From: Candidatus Dadabacteria bacterium
GTDB lineage: Bacteria > Desulfobacterota_D > UBA1144 > Nemesobacterales > UBA2774
Assembly: GCA_004356555.1 (NCBI GenBank)
Contig: SMWY01000004.1
Span: 1 to 9,140, forward strand
DNA length: 9,140 nt
Direction of reading: 5' to 3'
The notes under the pieces were generated by a model. The model did not search any database. It worked only from the letters and a program-made list of their open reading frames with translations, and was not told where the DNA came from. A program made the translations under genes and the position numbers. Every line of letters begins with the position of its first letter. Position 1 is the stretch's first letter. Positions 1 through 7,291 of this stretch are shown piece by piece.

Positions 1-2
1 CC

Positions 3-374
3 ACGGCACTCACAATAGCAAACGTTGCTATTACGGATTTTGAATTCTCAGATGAGTTTAACAAAGCTATTGAGCTTAAAGTAAGGGCTGAGCAGGAAGC
101 ACTTCAGGCGGTAAATGAGAAAACAAGAAGGGTTACCCAAGCTGAGGCAGGCTATCAGGAGCGTAAGCTTGCAGCCGATGGTGAAGCTTATGAAATTGAA
201 GCTGCTTCCAAGGCAAAAGCCGACGCAATAGCAAGAGAAGCAAAAGCTCTGAAGAACAATCCTGCGCTGATACAGCTCCGTTTGGCAGAAAAATGGGACG
301 GTACATTGCCTAGATTTACCGGAGGAGAAAGCATACCTCTTATAAATATCGACTCTGTGATGAAAGGGAAATAA
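3..374 (+). CDS. Prohibitin/SPFH family protein, C-terminal part (5' end outside window)
   Basis: The open frame enters from the left edge in frame 3 and gives 123 residues before TAA. It begins with the end of an SPFH/band 7 domain (NVAITDFEFSDEFNKAI), followed by a long charged Ala/Glu/Lys-rich stretch (about residues 24-85 of the fragment) typical of the prohibitin coiled coil. It ends with the family signature LAEKWDGTLPRF. Prohibitin-like proteins are membrane-anchored by an N-terminal segment, which here lies outside the window, and assemble into large rings that organise membrane domains or regulate FtsH-type proteases. That role is family knowledge and not visible here. HflC/HflK are related, but the KWDGTLP ending fits prohibitin better. 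The gene converges on gcvP with 7 bases between stop codons. Confidence 0.85.
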   Translation, partial: TALTIANVAITDFEFSDEFNKAIELKVRAEQEALQAVNEKTRRVTQAEAGYQERKLAADGEAYEIEAASKAKADAIAREAKALKNNPALIQLRLAEKWDGTLPRFTGGESIPLINIDSVMKGK

Positions 375-381
375 AATTCTG

Positions 382-3309
382 TTATTTTGCCGGAATAAAT
401 AAAGGCAAGTCTTCGTAAGATTCTACCGGGGGGCAGGAACATACAAGGTTTCTGTCACCATAGGGGTTATCAATTCTGCTCACCGGCGGCCAGAATTTGT
501 TTTCTTTCAAATATGGAAGAGGGTAGACGGCTTTTTTTCTGGAGTAGGGATGATTCCATTTATCACTTGCAATTTCTTTTGCCGTATGTGGGGCACATTT
601 AAGAACATTATTTTCTCGGTCTGCTGTTCCATCCGCCACTTCTCTAATTTCTTTATAAATATAAATTAGAGCCTCACAAAAGCGGTCTAATTCATCTTTT
701 GCCTCGCTCTCGGTGGGCTCTATCATCATTGTTCCGGCAACGGGCCACGAGATAGTCGGAGCATGGAAACTGTAATCCATAAGCCTTTTTGCTACATCTT
801 CAACATCTATCCCGGCTTCCTTTTTAAAAGTTCTTAAATCCAAAATGAATTCATGCGCAACCCTTCCACTAGTTCCTGTATAAAGAACACTATAAAATCT
901 CTCTAATTTCGATTTCATGTAATTGGCGTTTAATATCGCGTATTTAGTTGCATCAGTAACGCCCTTCCAGCCAAGAAGTCTAGTATAAATATAAGACACG
1001 AGCATTATGCTGGAGCTGCCCCACGGGGTAGAAGAGACGGCCGAGATAGATTTTTCATCCCCTAGCTCAACTACACAATGTCCCGGAAGATAAGGTGAAA
1101 GGTGCTTCGCTACACAAATAGGACCCATTCCAGGGCCTCCCCCTCCGTGTGGTATGCTGAACGTTTTGTGTAGATTTATATGGCAAACATCCGCCCCTAT
1201 TATTGAAGGACTCGTAAGACCCACCTGTGCATTCATATTTGCGCCGTCCATATAAACCTGGCCGCCATTTTCATGGATAATTGAACAAATCTCTTTAATA
1301 CCTTCCTCAAAAACCCCGTGAGTTGATGGGTATGTAACCATTATGGCAGAAAGTGTGTCTTTATATTGCTCTGCCTTCTCTCTCAATGACTCGATATCGA
1401 CATTCCCCTGATCATCACACTTAACTACAACGACTCTCATACCGGCCATTACGGCACTTGCCGGATTAGTTCCGTGAGCAGAAGAGGGAATCAACACCAC
1501 ATCTCTATGTCCCTCACCTTTGTCAGCATGATACGCCCTTATTACCATAAGCCCTGCGTATTCACCCTGCGCACCGGAATTGGGCTGAAGTGAAACAGCC
1601 GGCAAACCGGTGATTTCCGAAAGATAACCTTCAAGTTCCCTAAATATACGTACATAACCCTTTGCTTGATCTTTAGGGACAAATGGGTGGAGCCTTGAGA
1701 ACTCAGGCCAGGTAAGTGGCACCATCTCGGTAGTAGCATTTAATTTCATCGTACAGGAACCAAGAGGAATCATGGATGAAGTGAGAGAAAGGTCTTTATT
1801 CTCAAGCCTTTTTATATATCTAACCATCTTGGTTTCAGTATGGTATTTGTTATATACTCGGTGAGTAAGGAATTCACTTTTGCGAAGTAGCTCTTTTGGA
1901 AACTGTATTTCCAGGTCATATAGTTCTTGAGCTTTAAACGTCATATCATAGTTTTTTTCATCTAAAGCAGCAAAAACCCTAATTATTTTTTTAATGTCAC
2001 TTAGCTCTGTTGTTTCATCAAGCGATATCCCGACATGCCTTTCATCTATATATCTAAAATTGATCTTTTCTTTTTCTGCAATTGATTTTAAATTTTGGAT
2101 TCGCTCACCTGAGTTATCTCCGAGATCAATTTTCAAGGTGTCAAAATAATAATCATTAGTCTGATTGTAACCCAACTTCTGAAGATGAGATTCAAGGAAA
2201 CGAGTCGATTTGTGAATTCTCTCTGCTATCGCTTTTAATCCCTCGGGACCGTGATATACAGCATACATTCCCGCCATAATAGCAAGGAGCGCTTGAGCGG
2301 TGCATATATTGGAAGTAGCTTTTTCCCGCCTAATGTGCTGCTCTCGTGTCTGCAAAGCCATCCTGTAAGCAGGATCACCTTTTGAGTCAATAGAGACACC
2401 GATAATTCTGCCGGGAATCTGCCTTGCAAATTTTTCAAACGTGGCAATATATGCGGCATGAGGCCCTCCGTAACCTAGAGGCACGCCAAACCTTTGAGTA
2501 GAACCGACTACTACATCCGCACCAAATTCCCCAGGCGGGGTAAGGAGGGTTAAACTAAGCAGGTCTGCTGCAACAGCTACTAAAATTCCGGAGTCATGTG
2601 CGTTTTCTATAAAATAGGAATAATCGTCTACTTCACCCTCTGCGCCGGGATACTGCACGAGAGCTCCAAATACTTCATCATCAAAATCAAATTCCTGATG
2701 ATCCCCGACAACAAGACTAATACCTAATGGTTCTGCCCTTGTGCGGAGAATATCAATTGTCTGGGGAAAACATTTGTCAGATACAAAAAATATGTTTGCA
2801 TCTTTACCTTTTATCTTTTTATCCTTTGCCCGGTGGAGCATTGTCATAGCTTCAGCCGCTGCTGTGCCTTCATCTAAAAGAGAAGCATTGGCAATCTCCA
2901 TTCCAGTCAGATCACTTACCATAGTCTGAAAATTAATAAGCGCTTCAAGACGTCCTTGTGATATCTCAGCCTGATAGGGGGTGTACTGTGTATACCATCC
3001 CGGGTTTTCTAAAATATTGCGTTGGATGACACCGGGCGTGATACAGTCATAATAGCCCATGCCAATGTATGATTTATAAACTTTATTCAGCTTTGCCGTA
3101 TGCTTTAATTCATTTAATAATTCAAACTCACTTATTGGACCCGGGAGGTTCAATGAACCCTTCATCCTTATTGATGAAGGGACGATACTATCAATTAGTT
3201 CATCAAGTGAACTTACTCCAATCTGTTCAAGCATAGACTCCAATTCAGATTTATCGGGCCCTATATGTCTTGAAACAAATGAACTATTTTTATCCAGGTC
3301 TGTATTCAT
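382..3309 (-). CDS. gcvP: Glycine dehydrogenase (decarboxylating), P-protein of the glycine cleavage system
   Basis: This PLP enzyme decarboxylates glycine and passes the aminomethyl group to the lipoyl arm of GcvH in the cytoplasm. The 975-residue product is the full-length single-chain form (usual length about 950-970), not the split GcvPA/GcvPB form. The N-terminus has the typical FVSRHIGPDKSE. The N-terminal half carries the YTPYQAEISQGRLEALINFQ region. The C-terminal half carries GSCTMKLN and the cofactor site HINLHKTFSIPHGGGG, in which Lys715 is the expected Schiff-base lysine. The ATG at 3309 is preceded in frame by a TAA eight codons upstream, so no long extension is possible. No good Shine-Dalgarno sequence precedes it. 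It is the last gene of gcvT-gcvH-gcvP, 114 bases after gcvH. Confidence 0.98.
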   Translation of the reverse strand: MNTDLDKNSSFVSRHIGPDKSELESMLEQIGVSSLDELIDSIVPSSIRMKGSLNLPGPISEFELLNELKHTAKLNKVYKSYIGMGYYDCITPGVIQRNILENPGWYTQYTPYQAEISQGRLEALINFQTMVSDLTGMEIANASLLDEGTAAAEAMTMLHRAKDKKIKGKDANIFFVSDKCFPQTIDILRTRAEPLGISLVVGDHQEFDFDDEVFGALVQYPGAEGEVDDYSYFIENAHDSGILVAVAADLLSLTLLTPPGEFGADVVVGSTQRFGVPLGYGGPHAAYIATFEKFARQIPGRIIGVSIDSKGDPAYRMALQTREQHIRREKATSNICTAQALLAIMAGMYAVYHGPEGLKAIAERIHKSTRFLESHLQKLGYNQTNDYYFDTLKIDLGDNSGERIQNLKSIAEKEKINFRYIDERHVGISLDETTELSDIKKIIRVFAALDEKNYDMTFKAQELYDLEIQFPKELLRKSEFLTHRVYNKYHTETKMVRYIKRLENKDLSLTSSMIPLGSCTMKLNATTEMVPLTWPEFSRLHPFVPKDQAKGYVRIFRELEGYLSEITGLPAVSLQPNSGAQGEYAGLMVIRAYHADKGEGHRDVVLIPSSAHGTNPASAVMAGMRVVVVKCDDQGNVDIESLREKAEQYKDTLSAIMVTYPSTHGVFEEGIKEICSIIHENGGQVYMDGANMNAQVGLTSPSIIGADVCHINLHKTFSIPHGGGGPGMGPICVAKHLSPYLPGHCVVELGDEKSISAVSSTPWGSSSIMLVSYIYTRLLGWKGVTDATKYAILNANYMKSKLERFYSVLYTGTSGRVAHEFILDLRTFKKEAGIDVEDVAKRLMDYSFHAPTISWPVAGTMMIEPTESEAKDELDRFCEALIYIYKEIREVADGTADRENNVLKCAPHTAKEIASDKWNHPYSRKKAVYPLPYLKENKFWPPVSRIDNPYGDRNLVCSCPPVESYEDLPLFIPAK

Positions 3310-3423
3310 TAGATCATTGAATTTTACGAAATTTTACATTGCGCAACTGAGAGGCAAATATGATAATATGAGCAGATTACTATCAAGTACATTCAGAAGA
3401 GATCAAGGAATTAGCATGAGGCT
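3310..3423 (-). other. gcvH-gcvP intergenic gap
   Basis: This 114-base AT-rich spacer is much longer than the 12-base gap between gcvT and gcvH. I see no strong hairpin with a T-run and no consensus promoter; TAAAAT-like hexamers near the gcvP start lack a well-spaced -35 partner. It may hold a weak internal promoter or processing site, but the sequence does not decide this. Confidence 0.4.
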
Positions 3424-3819
3424 CTATTTTTCCATCTCTTTCTCAATAAAATCATTATAATCCACAAAATTCATTAAATCGTTGAGCTCCCCAGGATCAT
3501 ATACTTTTACTTTGATTATCCACCCTTCACCGTAGGGATCTGTGTTAATCAACTCGGGCGAATCAAGAAGAGCCTCGTTCACTTCTACAACATCACCGCT
3601 CACTGGAGCATAGAGATCAGAGACGGCTTTTGTCGACTCAACTGCCCCAAAAGGGTCGCCTTTGGTGATTTCGTCTCCTTCGCTCGGAAGCTCAACATAA
3701 ACTATTTCACCCAGTGAATCTTGAGCATAATCGGTAATACCCATTACAAGCACATCACCTTCCACATGAGCCCATTCGTGATCATTGGTATATTTGAGCT
3801 CTTCAAGTACCTGTACCAT
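3424..3819 (-). CDS. gcvH: Glycine cleavage system H-protein (lipoyl carrier)
   Basis: H-protein is the small lipoylated shuttle that carries the aminomethyl group from P-protein to T-protein and is reoxidised by L-protein. The 131-residue product has the usual length. It starts with the family pattern LKYTNDHEWAHVEGD, followed by GITDYAQDSLGEIVYVELP. The lipoylation motif is GAVESTKAVSDLYAPVSG, with Lys64 as the modified residue. The C-terminus has the ELINTDPYGEGWIIKV block. A strong Shine-Dalgarno sequence lies 6 bases before the ATG and overlaps the gcvT stop codon, so translation is probably coupled to gcvT. Confidence 0.98.
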   Translation of the reverse strand: MVQVLEELKYTNDHEWAHVEGDVLVMGITDYAQDSLGEIVYVELPSEGDEITKGDPFGAVESTKAVSDLYAPVSGDVVEVNEALLDSPELINTDPYGEGWIIKVKVYDPGELNDLMNFVDYNDFIEKEMEK

Positions 3820-3825
3820 AATTCA

Positions 3826-3833
3826 ACCTCCTT
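3826..3833 (-). promoter_or_regulatory. Strong ribosome binding site of gcvH overlapping gcvT stop
   Basis: On the minus strand this reads AAGGAGGT, a near-perfect Shine-Dalgarno sequence, 6 bases upstream of the gcvH ATG. It shares two bases with the gcvT TAA stop (3832-3834). This supports the gcvH start and suggests translational coupling. Confidence 0.85.
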
Positions 3834-4920
3834 AATTAATCTCCCTATTATAAAAAGGGATACTAACTATCTCAGCTTCCCTGACGGTATCCCTAATTTG
3901 GATTTGAATCCTATCATCACCTTCGACATTACTACTTAAATAACCCAAGCCGATAGATTTTTCAAGACTTGGGGATAAAGTGCCGCTTGTAACATGACCA
4001 AGAAAAGCACCGTTTTTAAATATGCTGTAGCCTTGTCTTGGAATTCCTCGGTCTATCATTTCAAATCCTACCAGCTTTTGAGAAAGCCCTTCATCTAAAG
4101 CCTTGGATAAGACCTCTTTGCCAATAAAGTTGTCAGAATCCATCTTCACATATCTGTCGAGTCCTGCTTGAAGAGGGTTAATATCCTCATCGATCTCGTG
4201 ACCATAAAGAGAATAACCCATTTCAATTCTAAGTGTGTCCCGAGCACCAAGCCCACAGGACTTGACTCCATGCTCATTTCCAACTTCCATTAGCCTGTTC
4301 CAAAGTGAAGGAGCTCCATCCCAGGGCAAAAAAACCTCAAATCCATCTTCCCCTGTATAACCTGTCCTTGCAACTATTAAATCTCTTCCTTCCCAATTTA
4401 TAACTTCAAAACGAAATTTTTTTATTTTATCCAAATCTGCTCTAATACCATCACTGAGAATTGTCTTTGAATCGGGACCCTGAATAGCTATTTGAGAATA
4501 ATCAGCACTTTTATCCACAACCTCTACATCAAAATTCTTTTCTTCTTTTTTAATCCATTCGTAATCTTTTGCACTGTTTGATGCATTCACACAAAACAAG
4601 AAAAGCTCATCAGAGAATTTGTATATTATAATGTCATCAACCACACCACCTTCACAGTTACATAAAAGAGTATACTGAGCCTGAAAATTACTAACTTTAT
4701 TTACGTCGTTAGTAGTAATCCATTGGCAGAAACCTATCGCATCCTTACCGCGAATCTCAATTTCCCCCATATGGCTAACATCAAATAATCCGGCAGACGC
4801 TCTAACGGCGAGATGTTCTTTTCTAGCACTCTCATACTGAACAGGCATTTCCCACCCTGCAAACTCAACCATTTTTGCCCCGAGCTCTTTGTGAATAGAA
4901 TTTAATGCGGTTTTTTTCAT
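3832..4920 (-). CDS. gcvT: Aminomethyltransferase, T-protein of the glycine cleavage system
   Basis: T-protein releases ammonia from the aminomethylated H-protein and transfers the C1 unit to tetrahydrofolate, giving 5,10-methylene-THF. The 362-residue product matches the usual length of about 360-375. Visible family blocks are LFDVSHMGEIEIRG (about residues 45-58), GGVVDDIIIYK with the conserved Asp pair 95-96 that includes the catalytic aspartate, TGYTGEDGFEVF (186-197), GLGARDTLRIEMGY with Arg227, and LYGHEIDEDINPLQAGL (238-254). The C-terminal domain contains GHVTSGTLSPSLEKSIGLGY. The folate-dependent fold is shared with YgfZ and dimethylglycine dehydrogenases, but the position next to gcvH and gcvP settles the identity. 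It is first in its operon and has no Shine-Dalgarno sequence before the ATG. Confidence 0.98.
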   Translation of the reverse strand: MKKTALNSIHKELGAKMVEFAGWEMPVQYESARKEHLAVRASAGLFDVSHMGEIEIRGKDAIGFCQWITTNDVNKVSNFQAQYTLLCNCEGGVVDDIIIYKFSDELFLFCVNASNSAKDYEWIKKEEKNFDVEVVDKSADYSQIAIQGPDSKTILSDGIRADLDKIKKFRFEVINWEGRDLIVARTGYTGEDGFEVFLPWDGAPSLWNRLMEVGNEHGVKSCGLGARDTLRIEMGYSLYGHEIDEDINPLQAGLDRYVKMDSDNFIGKEVLSKALDEGLSQKLVGFEMIDRGIPRQGYSIFKNGAFLGHVTSGTLSPSLEKSIGLGYLSSNVEGDDRIQIQIRDTVREAEIVSIPFYNREIN

Positions 4921-4932
4921 AGTACATATAAT

Positions 4933-4961
4933 TGTTTAACGACTGAATAAGATATTGTCAA
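4933..4961 (-). promoter_or_regulatory. Candidate gcvTHP promoter
   Basis: Read on the minus strand, a perfect TTGACA -35 hexamer (4956-4961) is followed after 17 bases by TAAACA (4933-4938), a poor -10 match (3 of 6). The -10 box ends 12 bases before the gcvT ATG, so the transcript would have a leader of only a few bases. This agrees with the lack of a Shine-Dalgarno sequence. The -35 and the spacing are good; the -10 is the weak point. Confidence 0.45.
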
Positions 4962-4965
4962 CAAT
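4954..4965. promoter_or_regulatory. Inverted repeat over the gcvT -35 box (possible operator)
   Basis: ATTGTCAACAAT is a perfect 5-base inverted repeat (ATTGT/ACAAT) with a 2-base centre. It overlaps the candidate -35 hexamer of gcvT. A repressor bound here would block the promoter, but short AT-rich palindromes also occur by chance and no known regulator motif is matched. Confidence 0.25.
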
Positions 4966-5062
4966 CAGGATCATATTTATTTGAGATGTTGAATAATTAG
5001 CTCGTTTTTATTAAATATTGGTTAAAAAAAATCTGAGATTTTTTGATATTTAATTGGTACAT

Positions 5063-5092
5063 TATAATTAATCAATAACAGTATAGTATTAT
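5063..5092 (+). promoter_or_regulatory. Candidate -10 elements upstream of def
   Basis: A perfect TATAAT (5063-5068) and further -10-like hexamers TATAGT (5082-5087) and TATTAT (5087-5092) lie 16-40 bases before the def ATG. No -35 box stands at 16-18 bases from any of them; TTGATA at 5043-5048 is only 14 bases from TATAAT. Promoter activity is likely in this divergent AT-rich region, but the exact site is not resolved. Confidence 0.35.
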
Positions 5093-5108
5093 ATTACGAA
5101 CTAATGTC

Positions 5109-5669
5109 ATGGAAAAAATTTTAGAGATTGCAGAGTTGGGTCATCCCATTCTAAGAGAAATGGCCGCCCAAGTAAAAAATTTGGAAGACGAAGAGATCCA
5201 AAATTTTATAGACAATTTAATAGCAACCGCAATTGAGGCTAACGGAGTAGGTCTTGCAGCTCCTCAGGTATATGAATCCAAACGTATTTTCATAATTTCT
5301 TCAAGACCTAATGAGCGATATCCCAATGCTCCTGAAATGGAACCGACCGCTATAATTAATCCCGATATACTTTCTTTCTCCAAGGAAAAAGAAAAGGATT
5401 GGGAGGGCTGTTTAAGCATTCCGGGAATTAGGGGACTTGTTCCCCGTCATAAATCAATCAGGGTAAAATACCTTACCAGAGATGGGAAAGAGATCGAAAG
5501 TGAATTCTCTGATTTTATCGCAAGAATTTTCCAACACGAGCTTGATCATTTAAACGGAATAGTGTTTTTGGACAGAATGGAGTCGAGCCTTGAAATTATT
5601 ACGGAAAAGGAGTATCAAAGATTAATATCTAAAGCCATGGAGGAAATGGACCTTGAAAACGAAGGCTGA
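5109..5669 (+). CDS. def: Peptide deformylase
   Basis: This enzyme removes the formyl group from the initiator methionine of new proteins, using a divalent metal (usually Fe2+) in the cytoplasm. All three family motifs are intact: motif 1 GVGLAAPQ (residues 46-53), motif 2 EGCLS (99-103, with metal ligand Cys101) and motif 3 QHELDHLNG (142-150, with ligands His143 and His147 and catalytic Glu144). The length of 186 residues is typical. In many bacteria def is followed by fmt; here it is followed by acetolactate decarboxylase, whose frame overlaps it by 17 bases. There is no Shine-Dalgarno sequence before the ATG. The start is supported by the normal N-terminal pattern ending in GHPILRE. Confidence 0.97.
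   Translation: MEKILEIAELGHPILREMAAQVKNLEDEEIQNFIDNLIATAIEANGVGLAAPQVYESKRIFIISSRPNERYPNAPEMEPTAIINPDILSFSKEKEKDWEGCLSIPGIRGLVPRHKSIRVKYLTRDGKEIESEFSDFIARIFQHELDHLNGIVFLDRMESSLEIITEKEYQRLISKAMEEMDLENEG
5639..5644 (+). promoter_or_regulatory. Ribosome binding site favouring the TTG start of acetolactate decarboxylase
   Basis: GGAGGA inside the end of def lies 8 bases before the TTG at 5653. A second weaker site, GAAGG (5661-5665), lies 5 bases before the ATG at 5671. The first, together with the basic N-terminus it yields, favours TTG, but both starts are possible. Confidence 0.5.
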
Positions 5670-6447
5670 GATGACTAATGCATTTAATCTGGCCACGATA
5701 ATATTAGCAATTATGATTATAACATTTCACTCACATAGTAATGCTGATCAGGAAGTCCCTAATGACTCGATATTTCAAGCTTCAATATTTGAAGCGCTCG
5801 TGGAAGGGGTCTATGAAGGAGATTTAACTTATGGAGAGCTTAAAAAGCACGGTGACTTTGGACTAGGAACATTTAACCGTTTAGACGGTGAGATGGTCGC
5901 AGTCGACGGTGTGTTCTATAAGATAGATTCCGAAGGGAAAGTATCAATAGTTGAGGATTCCATGAAATCTCCCTTCGCAATTGTTACATTCTTTGATTCC
6001 AATGAAAAACTTGTTCCGGATCGAGAACTTAACTGCGAGGAACTTAAGAAATACATAGAAGACGCTCTTCCTATAAAAAATATCTTTTACGCAATCAAGG
6101 TAAGTGGTGAATTTGAATATTTGAAAACAAGAAGCGTACACGCGCAGGAAAAACCTTACCCGCCCATAAGCGAAGCTGTGAAAGAGCAATCCGAATTCGA
6201 TCTGAACAATCTCAAAGGCACTATAGCAGGTTACTGGCTGCCTTTATACATAGAGGGTATGAGCCAATCCGGATTCCATTTTCATTTCATATCCGCTGAC
6301 AAAAAATCTGGCGGACATGTACTTGAATGTAAAACTAAGAATATCGTAATCGAAATAGATCACATAAGAGACTTTCAGATAGATCTCCCCGACACTGAAG
6401 AATTTAATAATTCAGATTTGGAAAAAGAACCCGGGAAAGGGAAATAG
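5653..6447 (+). CDS. budA: Acetolactate decarboxylase with N-terminal export signal
   Basis: The predicted reaction is decarboxylation of 2-acetolactate to acetoin and CO2. The metal site is fully present: His209 and His211 in FHFHFIS and His222 in GGHVLE, plus Glu80 and Arg160. The spacing between these five residues equals that of Glu65, Arg145, His194, His196 and His207 in the Brevibacillus brevis enzyme. Residues about 10-30 form a hydrophobic signal segment ending near SNA-DQ, so the protein probably acts outside the cytoplasm, as the Brevibacillus enzyme does. The TTG start at 5653 inside def gives a basic n-region (MKTK) and has GGAGGA 8 bases upstream. The alternative ATG at 5671 also has a GAAGG nearby but would lack the basic residues. 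I see no acetolactate synthase gene in the window. Confidence 0.93.
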   Translation: MKTKAEMTNAFNLATIILAIMIITFHSHSNADQEVPNDSIFQASIFEALVEGVYEGDLTYGELKKHGDFGLGTFNRLDGEMVAVDGVFYKIDSEGKVSIVEDSMKSPFAIVTFFDSNEKLVPDRELNCEELKKYIEDALPIKNIFYAIKVSGEFEYLKTRSVHAQEKPYPPISEAVKEQSEFDLNNLKGTIAGYWLPLYIEGMSQSGFHFHFISADKKSGGHVLECKTKNIVIEIDHIRDFQIDLPDTEEFNNSDLEKEPGKGK

Positions 6448-6450
6448 GGG
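6446..6450 (+). promoter_or_regulatory. Ribosome binding site of the cyclase gene
   Basis: AGGGG overlaps the stop codon of the acetolactate decarboxylase gene and lies 5 bases before the ATG at 6456, which supports this start and tight coupling. Confidence 0.6.
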
Positions 6451-6455
6451 ATATT

Positions 6456-7289
6456 ATGAAAAATAGTATATCAACTTTTTTTGTCTTAGTATTTGTAGGA
6501 TTAGTTCTAGGTAATACAGATTTAGCCTATTCAGAATCTGAAAATTTAACACTAGCTCAAGGCAAGTGGATAGATCTGACACATGACTTTTCATCGGAGA
6601 CTGTATACTGGCCCACAGCGGAAGGGTTTGAGCTGGAAACGGTTTTTGAGGGCAATACGGACAAAGGCTATTACTATACTGCAAACAAATACACAGCCTC
6701 GGAGCACGGTGGGACTCACATTGACTCTCCAATACATTTTGCCCAAGGAAAACAGACAGTAGATGAAATTCCGCTTGAAAGATTAATAGGGCCTGCGGTG
6801 GTAATAAATGTGACTCAAAACACATTATCCGATCCCGATTACCAGATCGGCGTAAAAGACTTTACAGATTGGGAATCTAAAAACGGTCCGATCCCCGACG
6901 GCTCAATCGTTCTATTAAATACGGGCTACGCTAAATACTGGCCTGACAGAGTGAAATATATGGGTACGGATAAGAGAGACGACGAGGCTGTAAAGAATCT
7001 TCATTTCCCCGGATTAGACCCTAAAGCTGCAAAATGGTTGGTAGAGAACAGAAACATAAACGCGATCGGACTAGATACTCCAAGCATAGACTACGGGCAG
7101 TCTCAGTTATTTGAAAGTCACCGAATTTTATTTAAAGAAAATATCCCGGCATTCGAAAATGTGGCTAATTTGGATAAACTACCACCAAAAGGGGCCATTA
7201 TTATCGCTTTACCGATGAAAATTAAAGGCGGCAGCGGAGGACCTCTTAGAATTATTGCAATGCTTCCAGGAGAAAACGATAAGGAGTAA
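6456..7289 (+). CDS. Exported cyclase-family metallohydrolase (kynurenine formamidase-like fold)
   Basis: The 277-residue product begins with a signal peptide (MKNSISTFFVLVFVGLVLG, cleavage probably near residues 24-28), so it is likely periplasmic or secreted. The mature part carries the cyclase-family signature HGGTHIDSPIHF: His84, His88 and Asp90 match metal ligands and His94 matches the catalytic His of bacterial kynurenine formamidase (KynB). His222 and Glu234, 12 residues apart as in KynB, complete the site. The family includes KynB, isatin hydrolase and polyketide cyclase-like proteins, so the substrate cannot be read from the sequence. An exported location argues against a simple role in tryptophan breakdown. 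The gene starts 8 bases after the acetolactate decarboxylase stop, within the def operon. Confidence 0.88.
   Translation: MKNSISTFFVLVFVGLVLGNTDLAYSESENLTLAQGKWIDLTHDFSSETVYWPTAEGFELETVFEGNTDKGYYYTANKYTASEHGGTHIDSPIHFAQGKQTVDEIPLERLIGPAVVINVTQNTLSDPDYQIGVKDFTDWESKNGPIPDGSIVLLNTGYAKYWPDRVKYMGTDKRDDEAVKNLHFPGLDPKAAKWLVENRNINAIGLDTPSIDYGQSQLFESHRILFKENIPAFENVANLDKLPPKGAIIIALPMKIKGGSGGPLRIIAMLPGENDKE
7281..7286 (+). promoter_or_regulatory. Ribosome binding site of the small hypothetical gene
   Basis: AAGGAG at the very end of the cyclase gene lies 5 bases before the ATG at 7292. It fixes that start and implies coupled translation with the gene upstream. Confidence 0.75.
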
Positions 7290-7291
7290 AC

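Noticed and set aside
387..408. Hairpin TTGCC/GGCAA as terminator for the prohibitin-like gene
   Set aside because: The stem is only 5 bases with a 12-base loop and no T-run, and it lies inside the gcvP coding end.
3324..3392. Short minus-strand open frame (22 residues) between gcvH and gcvP
   Set aside because: It has no ribosome binding site and an unremarkable composition, and it ends just before gcvP; a chance frame in AT-rich DNA.
3721..3939. Plus-strand open frame of 72 residues opposite the gcvT/gcvH junction
   Set aside because: It lies antisense to two well-conserved genes and shows no protein-like pattern.
4921..5108. Possible glycine riboswitch upstream of gcvT
   Set aside because: The region is AT-rich with no paired G/C-rich stems or repeated aptamer cores, and the likely promoter lies only about 12-40 bases from the gcvT start.
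6454..6825. Minus-strand open frame of 123 residues opposite the cyclase gene
   Set aside because: It is antisense to a gene with a clear signal peptide and metal motif, has no family resemblance and no ribosome binding context.
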